Shown here piece after piece: positions 55,929 through 64,000 of a stretch of 64,000 bases of DNA. Source of the stretch: Flexivirga aerilata (GTDB taxonomy: Bacteria; Actinomycetota; Actinomycetes; Actinomycetales; Dermatophilaceae); assembly GCF_013002715.1 (NCBI RefSeq), contig NZ_JABENB010000001.1, forward strand, positions 1,922,001-1,986,000. Reading direction: 5' to 3'. The stretch's first letter is position 1. Each line of letters begins with the position of its first letter. A program made the translations under genes and the position numbers. The notes below the pieces were generated by a model. It made no database searches. It was not told the origin of the DNA and saw only the letters and a program-made list of their open reading frames with translations.

Positions 55929-56912
55929 ATGACCGCTGCCCCCGAGACTGCGCCCAGCGCCGTGCTGCTCGGCTGCCCCGACGGCCTCGACGACCTGGTG
56001 CGCGGCGACCTGCGCGAGCGGCACGGCATCGCCTCGGAGCGCGTCGCCCCCGGTGTCGTCGGCGTCGACGCGGTGCCTGCCGCCGAGGCGCTGGGCCCGA
56101 TGGTGGAGCGGGTCGGCCTGGCGCTCGACCCGTCCGACCCGCAGCGGGCGCTGCCGGTGCTCGACGCGGCTGCCGCCGCGATCGGTATGACGCAGCCGGC
56201 GTTCCGGGTGCAGTCGGCCGACCCGGACACCCGCTCCCGGTGGATCGACGCGATCGGCGCCCGCGGCTGGCCTAACCTGCCGGCGGACTGGCAACTCAAC
56301 GTCGACCTCGACACCGGCCGGGTCGACCTCGGCCCGCTGCACTGGTCCCGCCGGGTGGCCCGGCTGGAACGACTGCCGGCGACGACCCCGGGACCGGTGG
56401 CCGCCGGCCTGCTGCGGCTGGCCAAGCTGCGTCCCGGCGACCTCCTGCTCGACCCGTGCGGCGGCGTCGGCACCGTGGCGATCGTCGACGCGGTGCAGCG
56501 CGGCGGCCCGGCGATCAGCGCCGACAGCGACGCCGAGTCGGTGGCGACCGCTCGGCGCAACGTAGCCGCGCTCGGCCTCGACGACGCGGTCGAAGTGCTG
56601 GAAGCCGACGCCGCGCACCTGCCGCTCGACGACGATTGCGTGGACCGGGTGGTGAGCGACCTGCCCTTCGGCAAGCGCATCGGCAGCAACGAGCTCAACC
56701 GCACGCTCTACCCGGCGATCCTGCGCGACCTGGAGCGGGTGCTGACCGCCGACGGCAGGTGCGTGCTGCTCACCGACGACAAGCGCGTCTTCGCCGACGC
56801 CGTCGCCCGCGCGCGTGGGTTGAAGGTGGTGGGCGAGCGGGTGATCCGTTACAACGGAGTGACCCCCACGGCATACGTCGTGGTGCGCAGCCGCCGTCGC
56901 AAGCGTCGCTGA
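55929..56912 (+). CDS. THUMP-associated RNA guanine-N2 methyltransferase-like protein
   Basis: 327 aa. Rossmann methyltransferase in the second half: SAM motif LLLDPCGGVGTVAI (about 175-190), acidic loop ISADSDAESVATARRN, and motif IV DLPFGKRIGSN (about 240-250), in the DPPY-type position of the Trm14/RlmL-like UPF0020 group. The N-terminal half is a poorly conserved substrate-binding region rather than a clear THUMP. It probably modifies tRNA or rRNA; exact target unknown. Basic C-terminus RSRRRKRR fits RNA binding. Confidence 0.82.
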   Translation: MTAAPETAPSAVLLGCPDGLDDLVRGDLRERHGIASERVAPGVVGVDAVPAAEALGPMVERVGLALDPSDPQRALPVLDAAAAAIGMTQPAFRVQSADPDTRSRWIDAIGARGWPNLPADWQLNVDLDTGRVDLGPLHWSRRVARLERLPATTPGPVAAGLLRLAKLRPGDLLLDPCGGVGTVAIVDAVQRGGPAISADSDAESVATARRNVAALGLDDAVEVLEADAAHLPLDDDCVDRVVSDLPFGKRIGSNELNRTLYPAILRDLERVLTADGRCVLLTDDKRVFADAVARARGLKVVGERVIRYNGVTPTAYVVVRSRRRKRR

Positions 56913-57017
56913 CCCGAGGGGACACCGCAGGATGGGCAACCGCGGGCGCCGGAGGTGACAGGCCATCCTCAGCGACCTGCTGGACGGTCGCCCGGTGGCT
57001 CGGGGCACAATGACGCG

Positions 57018-58691
57018 ATGACTGCCCAACTCCTGCTCGGTCCGCTCGTGCGCTATGTCGACGAGACCTCCGCGACGATCTGGGTCGAGACCTCCGAGGC
57101 CACTGACGTCACCGTGTCGATCGGGCAGGCCAGCTGGCTCGCACCGACCTTCTCCGCACACGGGAAGCACTACGCGCTGGTGATCGTCGACGGGCTGGCA
57201 CCGGGCAGCGTCTCGGACTACCAGGTGCGGCTGGGCGCCGAGCAGGTGTGGCCGCCCGCTGATTCGCCGTTCCCGCCGAGCCGGGTCGCCACCCTCGACC
57301 CGGCCAAGCCGTTGCGCATGGCGTTCGGGTCGTGCCGCACCAGCGTGCCGCACAACGCGGAGGGCAACCGCACGCACGGTGTCGACGCGATGCGCGCCTA
57401 CGCCTACGACATGGCCAACAACCCTGACTCGCACCGGCATTGGCCGGATCTCGTGCTCTTCCTCGGGGACCAGGTGTATGCCGACGAGACGTCGCCGGCG
57501 ATGCAGGACTACATCGAGAAGCGGCGTGGTCTCGAGGAGCCGCCCGGCGAGGAGCTGAAGGACTTCGTCGAATACGCCCACCTCTACCACCTCGCGTGGA
57601 GCGACCCCGCCAACCGGTGGCTGTTGTCGACGCTGCCGAGCGCGATGATCTTCGACGACCACGACGTGCGCGACGACTGGAACACCTCGCTGACCTGGCA
57701 CGAGGAGATGAACGCGGTGCCGTGGTGGCACGAGCGCATCGTCGGTGCCCTCGCGTCTTATTGGGTCTATCAGCATGCCGGCAACCTGTCGCCGGAGGAG
57801 CTGGCGAAAGACCCCATCTGGCAGGCGATTTCGTCATACGAAGGCCCGGGGGAGTATGACGCGACGGAGCTGCTCGACAGCTTCGCAGAGCGGGTGGACA
57901 AGGACCCGACCAGCTACCGCTTTAGCTACGCCCGGGACCTCGATCAGGCCAAGCTGATCGTGATCGACTCGCGCGCGGCCCGGGTGCTCGACCCGGAGCG
58001 GCGGGCCATGCTGGACGACAACGAGTGGCAGTGGCTCGACGGCCAGCTGCGCGGCGACTTCGACCATCTGCTGATCGGCACGTCGCTGCCGGTGCTGCTG
58101 CCGCCGGGCATCCACGACCTGGAGTCGCTCAACGAGGCGATGGCCGAGGGCGCGTGGGGCGACCGGGTCGGCCGGTTCGGCGAAAAGGTGCGCCAGGCGG
58201 TCGATCTCGAGCACTGGGCCGCTTTCGAGAAGTCGTTCCGGCAGTTGATCGGTGCGGTGGTGTCGGTCGCGCGTGGTGAGCGCGGGAAGGCGCCCGGCAC
58301 GATCACCTTCCTGTCCGGCGACGTGCACAACTCCTACGTCACCGAGCTCGACCGCGACGTGCCCGGCATGACGTCGGTCGTCGCGCAGGCGGTGTGCTCG
58401 CCGATCCGCAACCCGCTGCCGGTGCACGTGCGTGCCCTCCAGGGCGGCGTCGCCCGCGGACTGGCCCGCCCGATGCGCGCGCTCGTCGGCCGGCTGCGCA
58501 AGGTGCCGAAGCCGCCGTACGACTGGTCGATCACCCACGGCCCGTGGTTCGACAACAACCTGGCGACGCTCGAAGTGGACGGGGATTCCCTTCTGCTGAC
58601 CTGGGATTCGGGCAAAGTGATCGGCGAGGAGTATGACAACCCGAAGCTGCACCGGGTGGCCGAGGTGCGGGTCGGTCGGCGGGAGGACTGA
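57018..58691 (+). CDS. PhoD-like alkaline phosphatase D family protein
   Basis: 557 aa from the ATG at 57018; no signal peptide. N-terminal beta-sandwich (about 5-95), then the metallophosphatase core: FGSCRTSVPHN, DLVLFLGDQVYADE (metal Asp, about 150-160), MIFDDHDVRDDWN (about 215), and FLSGDVHNSYVTEL (about 435). It belongs to the PhoD group that lacks a Tat signal, so it is probably cytoplasmic; phosphodiesterase or phosphatase substrate unknown. Confidence 0.9.
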   Translation: MTAQLLLGPLVRYVDETSATIWVETSEATDVTVSIGQASWLAPTFSAHGKHYALVIVDGLAPGSVSDYQVRLGAEQVWPPADSPFPPSRVATLDPAKPLRMAFGSCRTSVPHNAEGNRTHGVDAMRAYAYDMANNPDSHRHWPDLVLFLGDQVYADETSPAMQDYIEKRRGLEEPPGEELKDFVEYAHLYHLAWSDPANRWLLSTLPSAMIFDDHDVRDDWNTSLTWHEEMNAVPWWHERIVGALASYWVYQHAGNLSPEELAKDPIWQAISSYEGPGEYDATELLDSFAERVDKDPTSYRFSYARDLDQAKLIVIDSRAARVLDPERRAMLDDNEWQWLDGQLRGDFDHLLIGTSLPVLLPPGIHDLESLNEAMAEGAWGDRVGRFGEKVRQAVDLEHWAAFEKSFRQLIGAVVSVARGERGKAPGTITFLSGDVHNSYVTELDRDVPGMTSVVAQAVCSPIRNPLPVHVRALQGGVARGLARPMRALVGRLRKVPKPPYDWSITHGPWFDNNLATLEVDGDSLLLTWDSGKVIGEEYDNPKLHRVAEVRVGRRED

Positions 58692-58779
58692 GGGAGCCGG
58701 CTGGCCAGTCCAGTGCGCAGAAGTACCCCCTGTGGATAACTTCTGCGGCGCCGGGCCGGTCCGTGCCACGGTCTCCCAC

Positions 58780-59859
58780 ATGCGATTTCGAGGTCTGACC
58801 AACACGATGCCGGGCGTGGCCGCGGCAGCCATCTGCGCCGCGGCCGCGCTCACTGTGTCCGGCTGCAGCGGATCCACCGGGATCGGAGCGGCGACGAGCA
58901 CCGGCACCTCGCGCCCCGCGACGTCGGCGGCTCCGGCCGCCGTCAGCATGGCGGAGGCGAAGGCAATCGTCGCCACCTACGACCGGGACAATCAGCGTGC
59001 GATCGCCCGGGCGCTCAACCCGCCCTATGACGAAAAGGCCTGGCAGCAGGTGGATTCCGAGCAGGTCCTGGCCAGCGACCTCTATGACACCAAGGACGCG
59101 CGACTGACCAAGCGAAAGGCGAAACCGTCCGCGTTCGATGTCCGCCTCGACGCCGCGTACGGCAGCACGACCGTGAGCGCGGACGGTCAGGCCCCGTGGG
59201 TGTTGACGGTCGGGCAACGGGGCGGCGGGTCGCCGTCCAGTGCCTCGCCGAGCGCCGGCGAGTCAGCGAAGCGGACGGCGATGTCCTGGATCCGCACCTC
59301 CGCGGGCTGGCGGCTCGCGGCGACCATCGCCGGTGTGGACCCTGCGACGTTGCCACCCCAGGGCACTCCGCCGGCCAAGCTCACCGCGGCGCAGCGGCAG
59401 GCGGCCGCCAATGTCGTGCCGGCCGTCGCCCGTGCGGTCAACGTCGGCGATGCGAGCACCGTGCAGAACCCGGGGCCGCTCACCGAGTTCCGCAAGGTGA
59501 CCAGCTCCGACGGCGGGAAGGGCTACATCGTCACGCCGACCTGCCGCCCTTGGGGCAGCCCGGTCGGCACCAACCCCAACACCGCGATCACTGTCGGCAC
59601 ACCGGCCCTGAGGGTGGTGCGGGCCGGCACAGTGACCTTGGGGGTGCTGGCCTTCGACTGCTCGCTCTACACCGAAGCGACGGATGGCGGTCAGATCCAG
59701 ATCCCATCGGGCGCCGCCGCCGTCGAGGGTGATGACGGAAAGCCCAAAACCACTGTGGTCAGGCGGAGCTCGCTGACCGTTCTGCTGTCCATTCCGGACT
59801 CCGGGAAGGCGACGGTGCTGAGCTCCGACGGCGACCTGATCATTCCGGCCGGCAAGTAG
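58780..59859 (+). CDS. Putative lipoprotein, hypothetical
   Basis: 359 aa from the ATG at 58780. Signal peptide with a lipobox VSGC (Cys near residue 29), then an Ala/Ser/Thr-rich linker and a mixed alpha/beta domain (YDRDNQRAIARALNPPYDEKAW... around 65-100; LGVLAFDCSLYTEA near 300). Similar lipid-anchored proteins of unknown function are common in actinobacteria. No catalytic motif recognised. Convergent with the HD gene (5 bp between stops). Confidence 0.8.
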   Translation: MRFRGLTNTMPGVAAAAICAAAALTVSGCSGSTGIGAATSTGTSRPATSAAPAAVSMAEAKAIVATYDRDNQRAIARALNPPYDEKAWQQVDSEQVLASDLYDTKDARLTKRKAKPSAFDVRLDAAYGSTTVSADGQAPWVLTVGQRGGGSPSSASPSAGESAKRTAMSWIRTSAGWRLAATIAGVDPATLPPQGTPPAKLTAAQRQAAANVVPAVARAVNVGDASTVQNPGPLTEFRKVTSSDGGKGYIVTPTCRPWGSPVGTNPNTAITVGTPALRVVRAGTVTLGVLAFDCSLYTEATDGGQIQIPSGAAAVEGDDGKPKTTVVRRSSLTVLLSIPDSGKATVLSSDGDLIIPAGK

Positions 59860-59864
59860 CGCGG

Positions 59865-60530
59865 TCAGCTCAGACGGTGGATCTCCCGCCGCACGTTGGC
59901 GCGTGCGAGGTCGGTCCACGCCTCCTGCGCGGTCGGCGTGCGGTAGACCTGCCCGCGGTCGACGAGGTCACCCAGGATCAGTGACCGCGCCCGGCGATAG
60001 GCGTCGTCCGGCACGTGCGCATACTCCTGCCGGACCTGCCCGCAGTAGGCGTCGAACCGCTCCGCCGACGCCGCGAGGATCCACAGGTCGGCGTCGTGGA
60101 AGACGTCGCCCGCCGGGGTCGCCGCGGTGTCGCCGTGATCGATCGTCATCAGCACCAACGCCTCGACCTCGGCGACGTCGGCGTCGCGAAAGCCCAGCGA
60201 CGACAGTGTCTCCCGGGCGAGGGCGGCACTCGCCCGCTCGGTGTCGCCGGGCGGCGCCTGCACGTCATACACCGCATCGTGCAGCCACGCCCCGATGCGT
60301 ATGACGGCACTCTCGCGCGCGCTGAGGCCCGCGGGCCGAGCCAGCCGCTCGAAGGCCGCGAACATCTCGGCGAGGTGCTGGAGTGTGTGATAGCGGCGGT
60401 GCGGCTCCGACCACCGCGCGACGAGGTCGTCTCCCGCGGCGGCCACCAGATCCGGATCGGCCTGCGGTGCAAGGGTGTTCACGTCGTCGAGCCAGGCCTG
60501 CGGGAGGCCGACACCAGCGTCGTCGGTCAT
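59865..60530 (-). CDS. HD-domain phosphohydrolase-like protein
   Basis: 221 aa. HD-superfamily metal site: RRYHTLQHLAEM (first His, about 45-56), IGAWLHDAVYD (HD, about 79-89), LVLMTIDHGDT and the closing Asp in FHDADLWILAAS (about 144-153). Matches the predicted metal-dependent HD hydrolases with unknown nucleotide substrate. In a run of three minus-strand genes with ctaG-like and MFS genes (10-bp gaps). Confidence 0.9.
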   Translation of the reverse strand: MTDDAGVGLPQAWLDDVNTLAPQADPDLVAAAGDDLVARWSEPHRRYHTLQHLAEMFAAFERLARPAGLSARESAVIRIGAWLHDAVYDVQAPPGDTERASAALARETLSSLGFRDADVAEVEALVLMTIDHGDTAATPAGDVFHDADLWILAASAERFDAYCGQVRQEYAHVPDDAYRRARSLILGDLVDRGQVYRTPTAQEAWTDLARANVRREIHRLS

Positions 60531-60540
60531 CGCGCGCCTC

Positions 60541-61524
60541 TCAGGAGTCGTCGTGCCGCCCGAACCGGTCGGCCAGTCGCGGATCAGTCAACCACCACGG
60601 CTGATCGGGCCCGGTGCCGACCGCGTCCGGAGCCTGCGCACGGCGGCGTGCTTCCAGGTCGTCGAGCCGGGCGTCGGTGACGGCGGCCTCGGCCCGGTCC
60701 GAGCGCAGCCACTCCACGAACACCGCGGCGAGCATCGGGATGCCGATCGTCTCGGCCACCACGAGCAGCGCGCCACCGGCATATTGCTGGTCGAGTCCGT
60801 GACTCAGCCCGCCGCGCACCACGTCCGCGGACGCCGCAAAGCCCGGAAACCCCGGCAGCAGAAGGGAATGCGCGGTCATCACCAGGATCCCGGGCACGGC
60901 GTCGGCGAGGCCGTCGAAGAACGCGAGGAACGTCCGGACGGCGGGTGTCGCCCAGTCGGGCAGCAGGTCGTCGGCGAGGGTGGGCAGCACGAAGAGCAGA
61001 CCGACGACGAGGAGCTGCACCAGCAGCAGAGTCCCGACCAGCGTCGATCGCGCTGCCTTTTCGCCATACGGGGTCAGGAAGACCGCGAGGATGCCGCCGA
61101 TGTCGAGCAGGCAGCTGACCGCCGGGAAGGTGAGCACCCGGGCGGCCCGTGAATGCGTGATGCGATGCACCAGGCTGCCCCGCGATCCGGCCGCGGCCTC
61201 GATCAGCCGCAGCGGATCGCCGATCGCCAGCCCCACCGGGGTCACGGTGCCGACGACCGCCACCTGCGCGGCGAACATCCACATCAGCGTGCTGCGGTAG
61301 ACGCCCACCGGCCCGCAGGTGACGTAGACCAGCGAACCCACCCCCAGCACGATGTATGACGCAGCGCGCCACCACGGCCAGTGGATCCCGCGGGATCGGG
61401 CGCGCGCGAGGAGCACGACATACGGCACGAGCAGTGCCAGGGCGAGGATCACGCCGACCGCGTCGAACCGCCAGGCGGTCAGCCAGCTCGAGGTCTGCAG
61501 TGGCGCCGGTGCGAGGGAGCTCAC
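60541..61524 (-). CDS. CtaG/caa3-type cytochrome c oxidase assembly protein
   Basis: 327 aa from the GTG at 61524, 10 bp after the exporter stop; a TTG at 61551 inside that gene is the alternative. Seven-helix membrane protein with family pattern: FDAVGVILALALLVPYVVLL, STLMWMFAAQVAVVGTVTPVGLAIGDPL (in part), HSRAARVLTFPAVSCLLDIGG, DGLADAVPGILVMTAHSLLLPG. CtaG homologues aid copper insertion in haem-copper oxidases in Bacillus; role here inferred. Hydrophilic C-terminal tail. Confidence 0.87.
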   Translation of the reverse strand: MSSLAPAPLQTSSWLTAWRFDAVGVILALALLVPYVVLLARARSRGIHWPWWRAASYIVLGVGSLVYVTCGPVGVYRSTLMWMFAAQVAVVGTVTPVGLAIGDPLRLIEAAAGSRGSLVHRITHSRAARVLTFPAVSCLLDIGGILAVFLTPYGEKAARSTLVGTLLLVQLLVVGLLFVLPTLADDLLPDWATPAVRTFLAFFDGLADAVPGILVMTAHSLLLPGFPGFAASADVVRGGLSHGLDQQYAGGALLVVAETIGIPMLAAVFVEWLRSDRAEAAVTDARLDDLEARRRAQAPDAVGTGPDQPWWLTDPRLADRFGRHDDS

Positions 61525-61534
61525 CCGCGGATTG

Positions 61535-63346
61535 TCACCGGGGAACCGCAACGTCCGCTGAGTGCTGCGACCTGGAGGCGTCGAGTGAGTCGTCGTGGAC
61601 GTACTTGCTGCCGCGCATCAGGCTCGCGACCGCGGCCACGACCATCATCGCGGCCGCCGCGCCGAACACCACGACCAGCCCGTCGTGGAACGGCCCGGAC
61701 AGCAGGTGCGGGAAGAACTCCTTGCCGGTCAGCGTGTGCACGTTGCCCGCCGGGAGGTGCTGCAGCGCGCCCGTCGGCTCCAGCAGCGACTGGATCGGGT
61801 TGAAGCCGAGGAACGCGGCGAACATCGACCCGACCGGCGGCAGCGCGGCCACCTGGTCGGCGACGCCGGGGGAGACGTGCTGCGCGGTCAGCCCGGTCCG
61901 CATCGCGTCCGGCAGGTGCTGCGACAGCCCGACGATCATCAGCGAGAAGAAGATGCCGATCGACAGCGACGTGCCCGCGTTGAAGAAGGTCGCGCGCATC
62001 CCGGAGGCGGCACCTCGCTGGTGGGCCGGCACCGCATTCATGATCGCGGTGGTGTTGGGCGCGGAGAACATCCCCGAGCCGACGCCGTTGAGGAAGAGCA
62101 GCAGCGCGAAGCTCCAGTAGTCGAAGTCGACCGGGATCAGCAACAGCCCGACGAAGGTCGCGGCGTTGAGCAGCAGCCCACCGCTGGCAAACGCGCGGGC
62201 GCCGAACCGGTCGGACAGGTAACCGGACACCGGGCCGGCGATGAGGAAGCCGATCGTGAGCGGTAGTAGGAAGATTCCCGCCCATAGCGGGGTCGACTCG
62301 TAGTCGTAGCCGCGCAGCGGTAGCCAGATGCCCTGCAGCCAGATGATCAGCATGAACTGCATGCCACCGCGGCCGATCGAGGCGAGCAGCCCGGCGAAGT
62401 TGCCCGCGCTGAACGCCTTGATGCGGAACAACCCCATCGAGAACATCGGGTCCGCCACCCGCGTCTCGATGACGCAGAACGCGACGAGCACGAGCGCCCC
62501 ACCGACGAGACCGGCGAGCACCCACGGGTTGGTCCAGCCCATCGTGTGCCCTCCATACGGCTGGATGCCGTAGGTGATCGCGACCAGGATCGCGGTGACG
62601 CCGACCGCGAAGGTGAGGTTGCCCGGCAGGTCGAGTCGGCCGCGCCGGGTGCTGCCGAGCTCGTGGAGTGACTTGTAGGACCAGATCGTGCCGAGCAGCC
62701 CGATCGGCACGCTCACCCAGAAGACCGCGCGCCAATGCCATTCGGAGAGAACGCCGCCGATGATGAGGCCGAGGAACGACCCGGCGATCGCCGCGACCTG
62801 GTTGATGCCGAGCGCCATCCCGCGCTGGGTGGAGGGGAATGCGTCGGTGAGGATCGCGGTCGAGTTGGCCATCAGCATCGCGCCGCCGACCCCTTGCACG
62901 ATGCGCCCGACGATGATCCAGAGCGCGCCGGAGCCGCCGCCCCACGGGTCGAGCGAGAGCAGGATCGAGGCGATGGTGAAGACGACGAAGCCGAGGTTGT
63001 AGATCTTCACCCGGCCGAACATGTCGCCGAGCCGCCCGAGCGCCACCACCAGCACCGCCGAGACCACCAGGTAGCCCATCAGGGTCCAGAGCAGGTAGCT
63101 GATGTTGCCGGCACCGAGCGGGTCGAGGTCGATTCCGCGGAAGATCGCCGGCAGCGAGATGATCACGATCGAGGAGTTGATCGTCGCCATCAGCACGCCG
63201 AGCGTGGTGTTGGACAGCGCCACCCACTTGTAGTGCGGGTGGTCGGCCTCGTACCGGCGGCGCGGGCCGCGCCGGCGGGCGTCGACGGCGTGCCGGCCGG
63301 CGGAGGGACGATCGGGTGCGGGGGAGGGGCGGGGAGCTTCGGTCAC
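61535..63346 (-). CDS. DHA2-family MFS multidrug exporter
   Basis: 603 aa, GTG start. 14-helix DHA2 (EmrB/QacA) pattern: VALSNTTLGVLMATINSSIVIISLPAIF (helix 1 region, in part), LGRLGDMFGRVKIYNLGF (motif A, about 105-122), VGGAMLMANSTAILTDAFPS (motif C area), and GVGSGMFSAPNTTAIMNAVP later. Uses the proton gradient to expel small molecules. The operator-like palindrome ahead of the gene suggests local repression, though no regulator gene is adjacent. Confidence 0.92.
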   Translation of the reverse strand: MTEAPRPSPAPDRPSAGRHAVDARRRGPRRRYEADHPHYKWVALSNTTLGVLMATINSSIVIISLPAIFRGIDLDPLGAGNISYLLWTLMGYLVVSAVLVVALGRLGDMFGRVKIYNLGFVVFTIASILLSLDPWGGGSGALWIIVGRIVQGVGGAMLMANSTAILTDAFPSTQRGMALGINQVAAIAGSFLGLIIGGVLSEWHWRAVFWVSVPIGLLGTIWSYKSLHELGSTRRGRLDLPGNLTFAVGVTAILVAITYGIQPYGGHTMGWTNPWVLAGLVGGALVLVAFCVIETRVADPMFSMGLFRIKAFSAGNFAGLLASIGRGGMQFMLIIWLQGIWLPLRGYDYESTPLWAGIFLLPLTIGFLIAGPVSGYLSDRFGARAFASGGLLLNAATFVGLLLIPVDFDYWSFALLLFLNGVGSGMFSAPNTTAIMNAVPAHQRGAASGMRATFFNAGTSLSIGIFFSLMIVGLSQHLPDAMRTGLTAQHVSPGVADQVAALPPVGSMFAAFLGFNPIQSLLEPTGALQHLPAGNVHTLTGKEFFPHLLSGPFHDGLVVVFGAAAAMMVVAAVASLMRGSKYVHDDSLDASRSQHSADVAVPR

Positions 63347-63371
63347 AGGCGGGACGGCTTTCGGTCGCTCG

Positions 63372-63394
63372 ATTCGTTACCTTAGGTAATGAAT
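63372..63394 (-). promoter_or_regulatory. Operator-like palindrome before the MFS gene
   Basis: TTACCT-T-AGGTAA is perfect at 63377-63389 and extends to ATTC...GAAT (63372-63394) with one mismatch. It lies 26 bp upstream of the GTG in an A/T-rich stretch (TATATT on the minus strand as a possible -10). Typical size and symmetry of a TetR- or MarR-type operator. Confidence 0.65.
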
Positions 63395-63486
63395 ATAGCA
63401 ATGGTATGACGAAACGGAAGGCGTCTCCGTCTGATGCGTGAGACGTGTCCGGATCCCGGACGGCGCGCTGTCCTAACCTGATCGGC

Positions 63487-64000
63487 GTGACTGACACGAT
63501 CGATGTCGCCGTCATCGGCGCCTCCGGACGCATGGGCTCCACCACGTGTGAGGCGGTGGAGGCGGCCGACGGACTACGGCTGGTCGGCCGGTATGACGAG
63601 GGCGACGACCTCGGTGACCTCGGCGGAGCGCAGGTCGCGATCGACTTCACCGTGCCGAGCGCGTCCCCGGCCAACGTCGCCTACTGCGTCGACCGCGACG
63701 TCAGCGTCGTCGTCGGCACCACCGGCTGGGACGACGCCAAGCTCGACACGCTGAAAAAGCAACTGGCGCAGCATGATTCGGTCGGCGTGCTGATCGCCCC
63801 CAACTTCGCGATCGGCGCGTTGCTGATGATGTCGTTCGCCCAGCAGGCGGCCCGGTTCTACGAGTCCGTCGAGGTCGTCGAGACCCACCACTCCGGCAAG
63901 GTCGACGCTCCGTCGGGCACCGCCGCGCGGACCGCCCGGCTGATCGCGCAGGCCCGCGACGAGGCGGGCCTCGGGCCGGTCCCGGACGCGACGCAGACCG
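63487..64000 (+). CDS. dapB: 4-hydroxy-tetrahydrodipicolinate reductase (5' part)
   Basis: Starts at the GTG at 63487 and runs off the window after 171 codons (family length ~245). Nucleotide-binding VAVIGASGRMGSTTCEAV (residues 7-24), VVVGTTGWDD, and the diagnostic VVETHHSGKVDAPSGTAARTA (in part) with the catalytic His and Lys. Uses NAD(P)H in lysine/diaminopimelate synthesis, feeding peptidoglycan. Confidence 0.96.
   Translation, partial: MTDTIDVAVIGASGRMGSTTCEAVEAADGLRLVGRYDEGDDLGDLGGAQVAIDFTVPSASPANVAYCVDRDVSVVVGTTGWDDAKLDTLKKQLAQHDSVGVLIAPNFAIGALLMMSFAQQAARFYESVEVVETHHSGKVDAPSGTAARTARLIAQARDEAGLGPVPDATQT

Overview
The window is chromosomal DNA of a high-GC Gram-positive bacterium. The evidence is the strong G/C third-position bias, a mycothiol-type DsbA/nitroreductase, paired clpP1-clpP2, a pnp with an acidic/Arg-rich tail, an ileS T-box, and folC followed by a DUF4233 gene. 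The mix suggests the Micrococcales (Dermacoccaceae/Intrasporangiaceae-like). That placement is inference, because no rRNA gene is present.

Layout. 1-250: repeat cluster. 298-10000: alpha-glucan module, with a GH13 alpha-glucosidase, a ROK repressor, a divergent sugar ABC importer (lipoprotein and two permeases, no ATPase) and malQ, interrupted by a truncated globin and an MscS channel. 10006-19299: basic amino acid permease, succinate-semialdehyde-type dehydrogenase, aminopeptidase N, a DsbA-like reductase, rpiB, a SpoIIE-type phosphatase, a ribokinase and a small MT0933-type protein. 19300-20142: gene-poor, with a striking 20-bp-phased repeat array, stable hairpins, tRNA-Gly(TCC) and tRNA-Pro(TGG). 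20143-24522: tig-clpP1-clpP2-clpX. 25198-27837: valS. 28062-32393: omega-aminotransferase, methylmalonate-semialdehyde dehydrogenase and a divergent MocR regulator. 32408-36796: an NTF2-like protein, a GAD-like/Tdi1-like protein, and an NTF2-flavin monooxygenase fusion divergent from a GAF-domain regulator. 36815-42953: ileS T-box, ileS (with an in-frame palindromic repeat insertion), GNAT, folC, DUF4233. 43665-46212: uppP, ndk and a prenyltransferase-repeat surface protein. 46241-46660: second copy of the repeat cluster seen at the left edge. 46678-51722: MarR regulator, then mreB-mreC-mreD-mrdA (no rodA follows). 51818-55843: PhyH dioxygenase, rpsO, pnp. 55929-64000: RNA methyltransferase-like protein, PhoD-like phosphatase, lipoprotein, HD hydrolase, CtaG-like protein, DHA2 exporter and the 5' part of dapB.

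Most of the content is housekeeping. I found no phage, insertion sequence, CRISPR or evident defence or biosynthetic island. The unusual content lies in the non-coding structure: (i) eight copies of a 12-bp motif phased every ~20 bp at 19493-19642, four in each orientation; (ii) a ~135-bp nested inverted repeat inserted in frame in ileS; (iii) a composite hairpin plus 51-bp tandem repeat family at two sites 46 kb apart, both between convergent gene ends; (iv) a perfect 42-bp palindrome at 11498-11539. All coordinates and motifs were read by eye, and family names rest on recognised motifs rather than searches.
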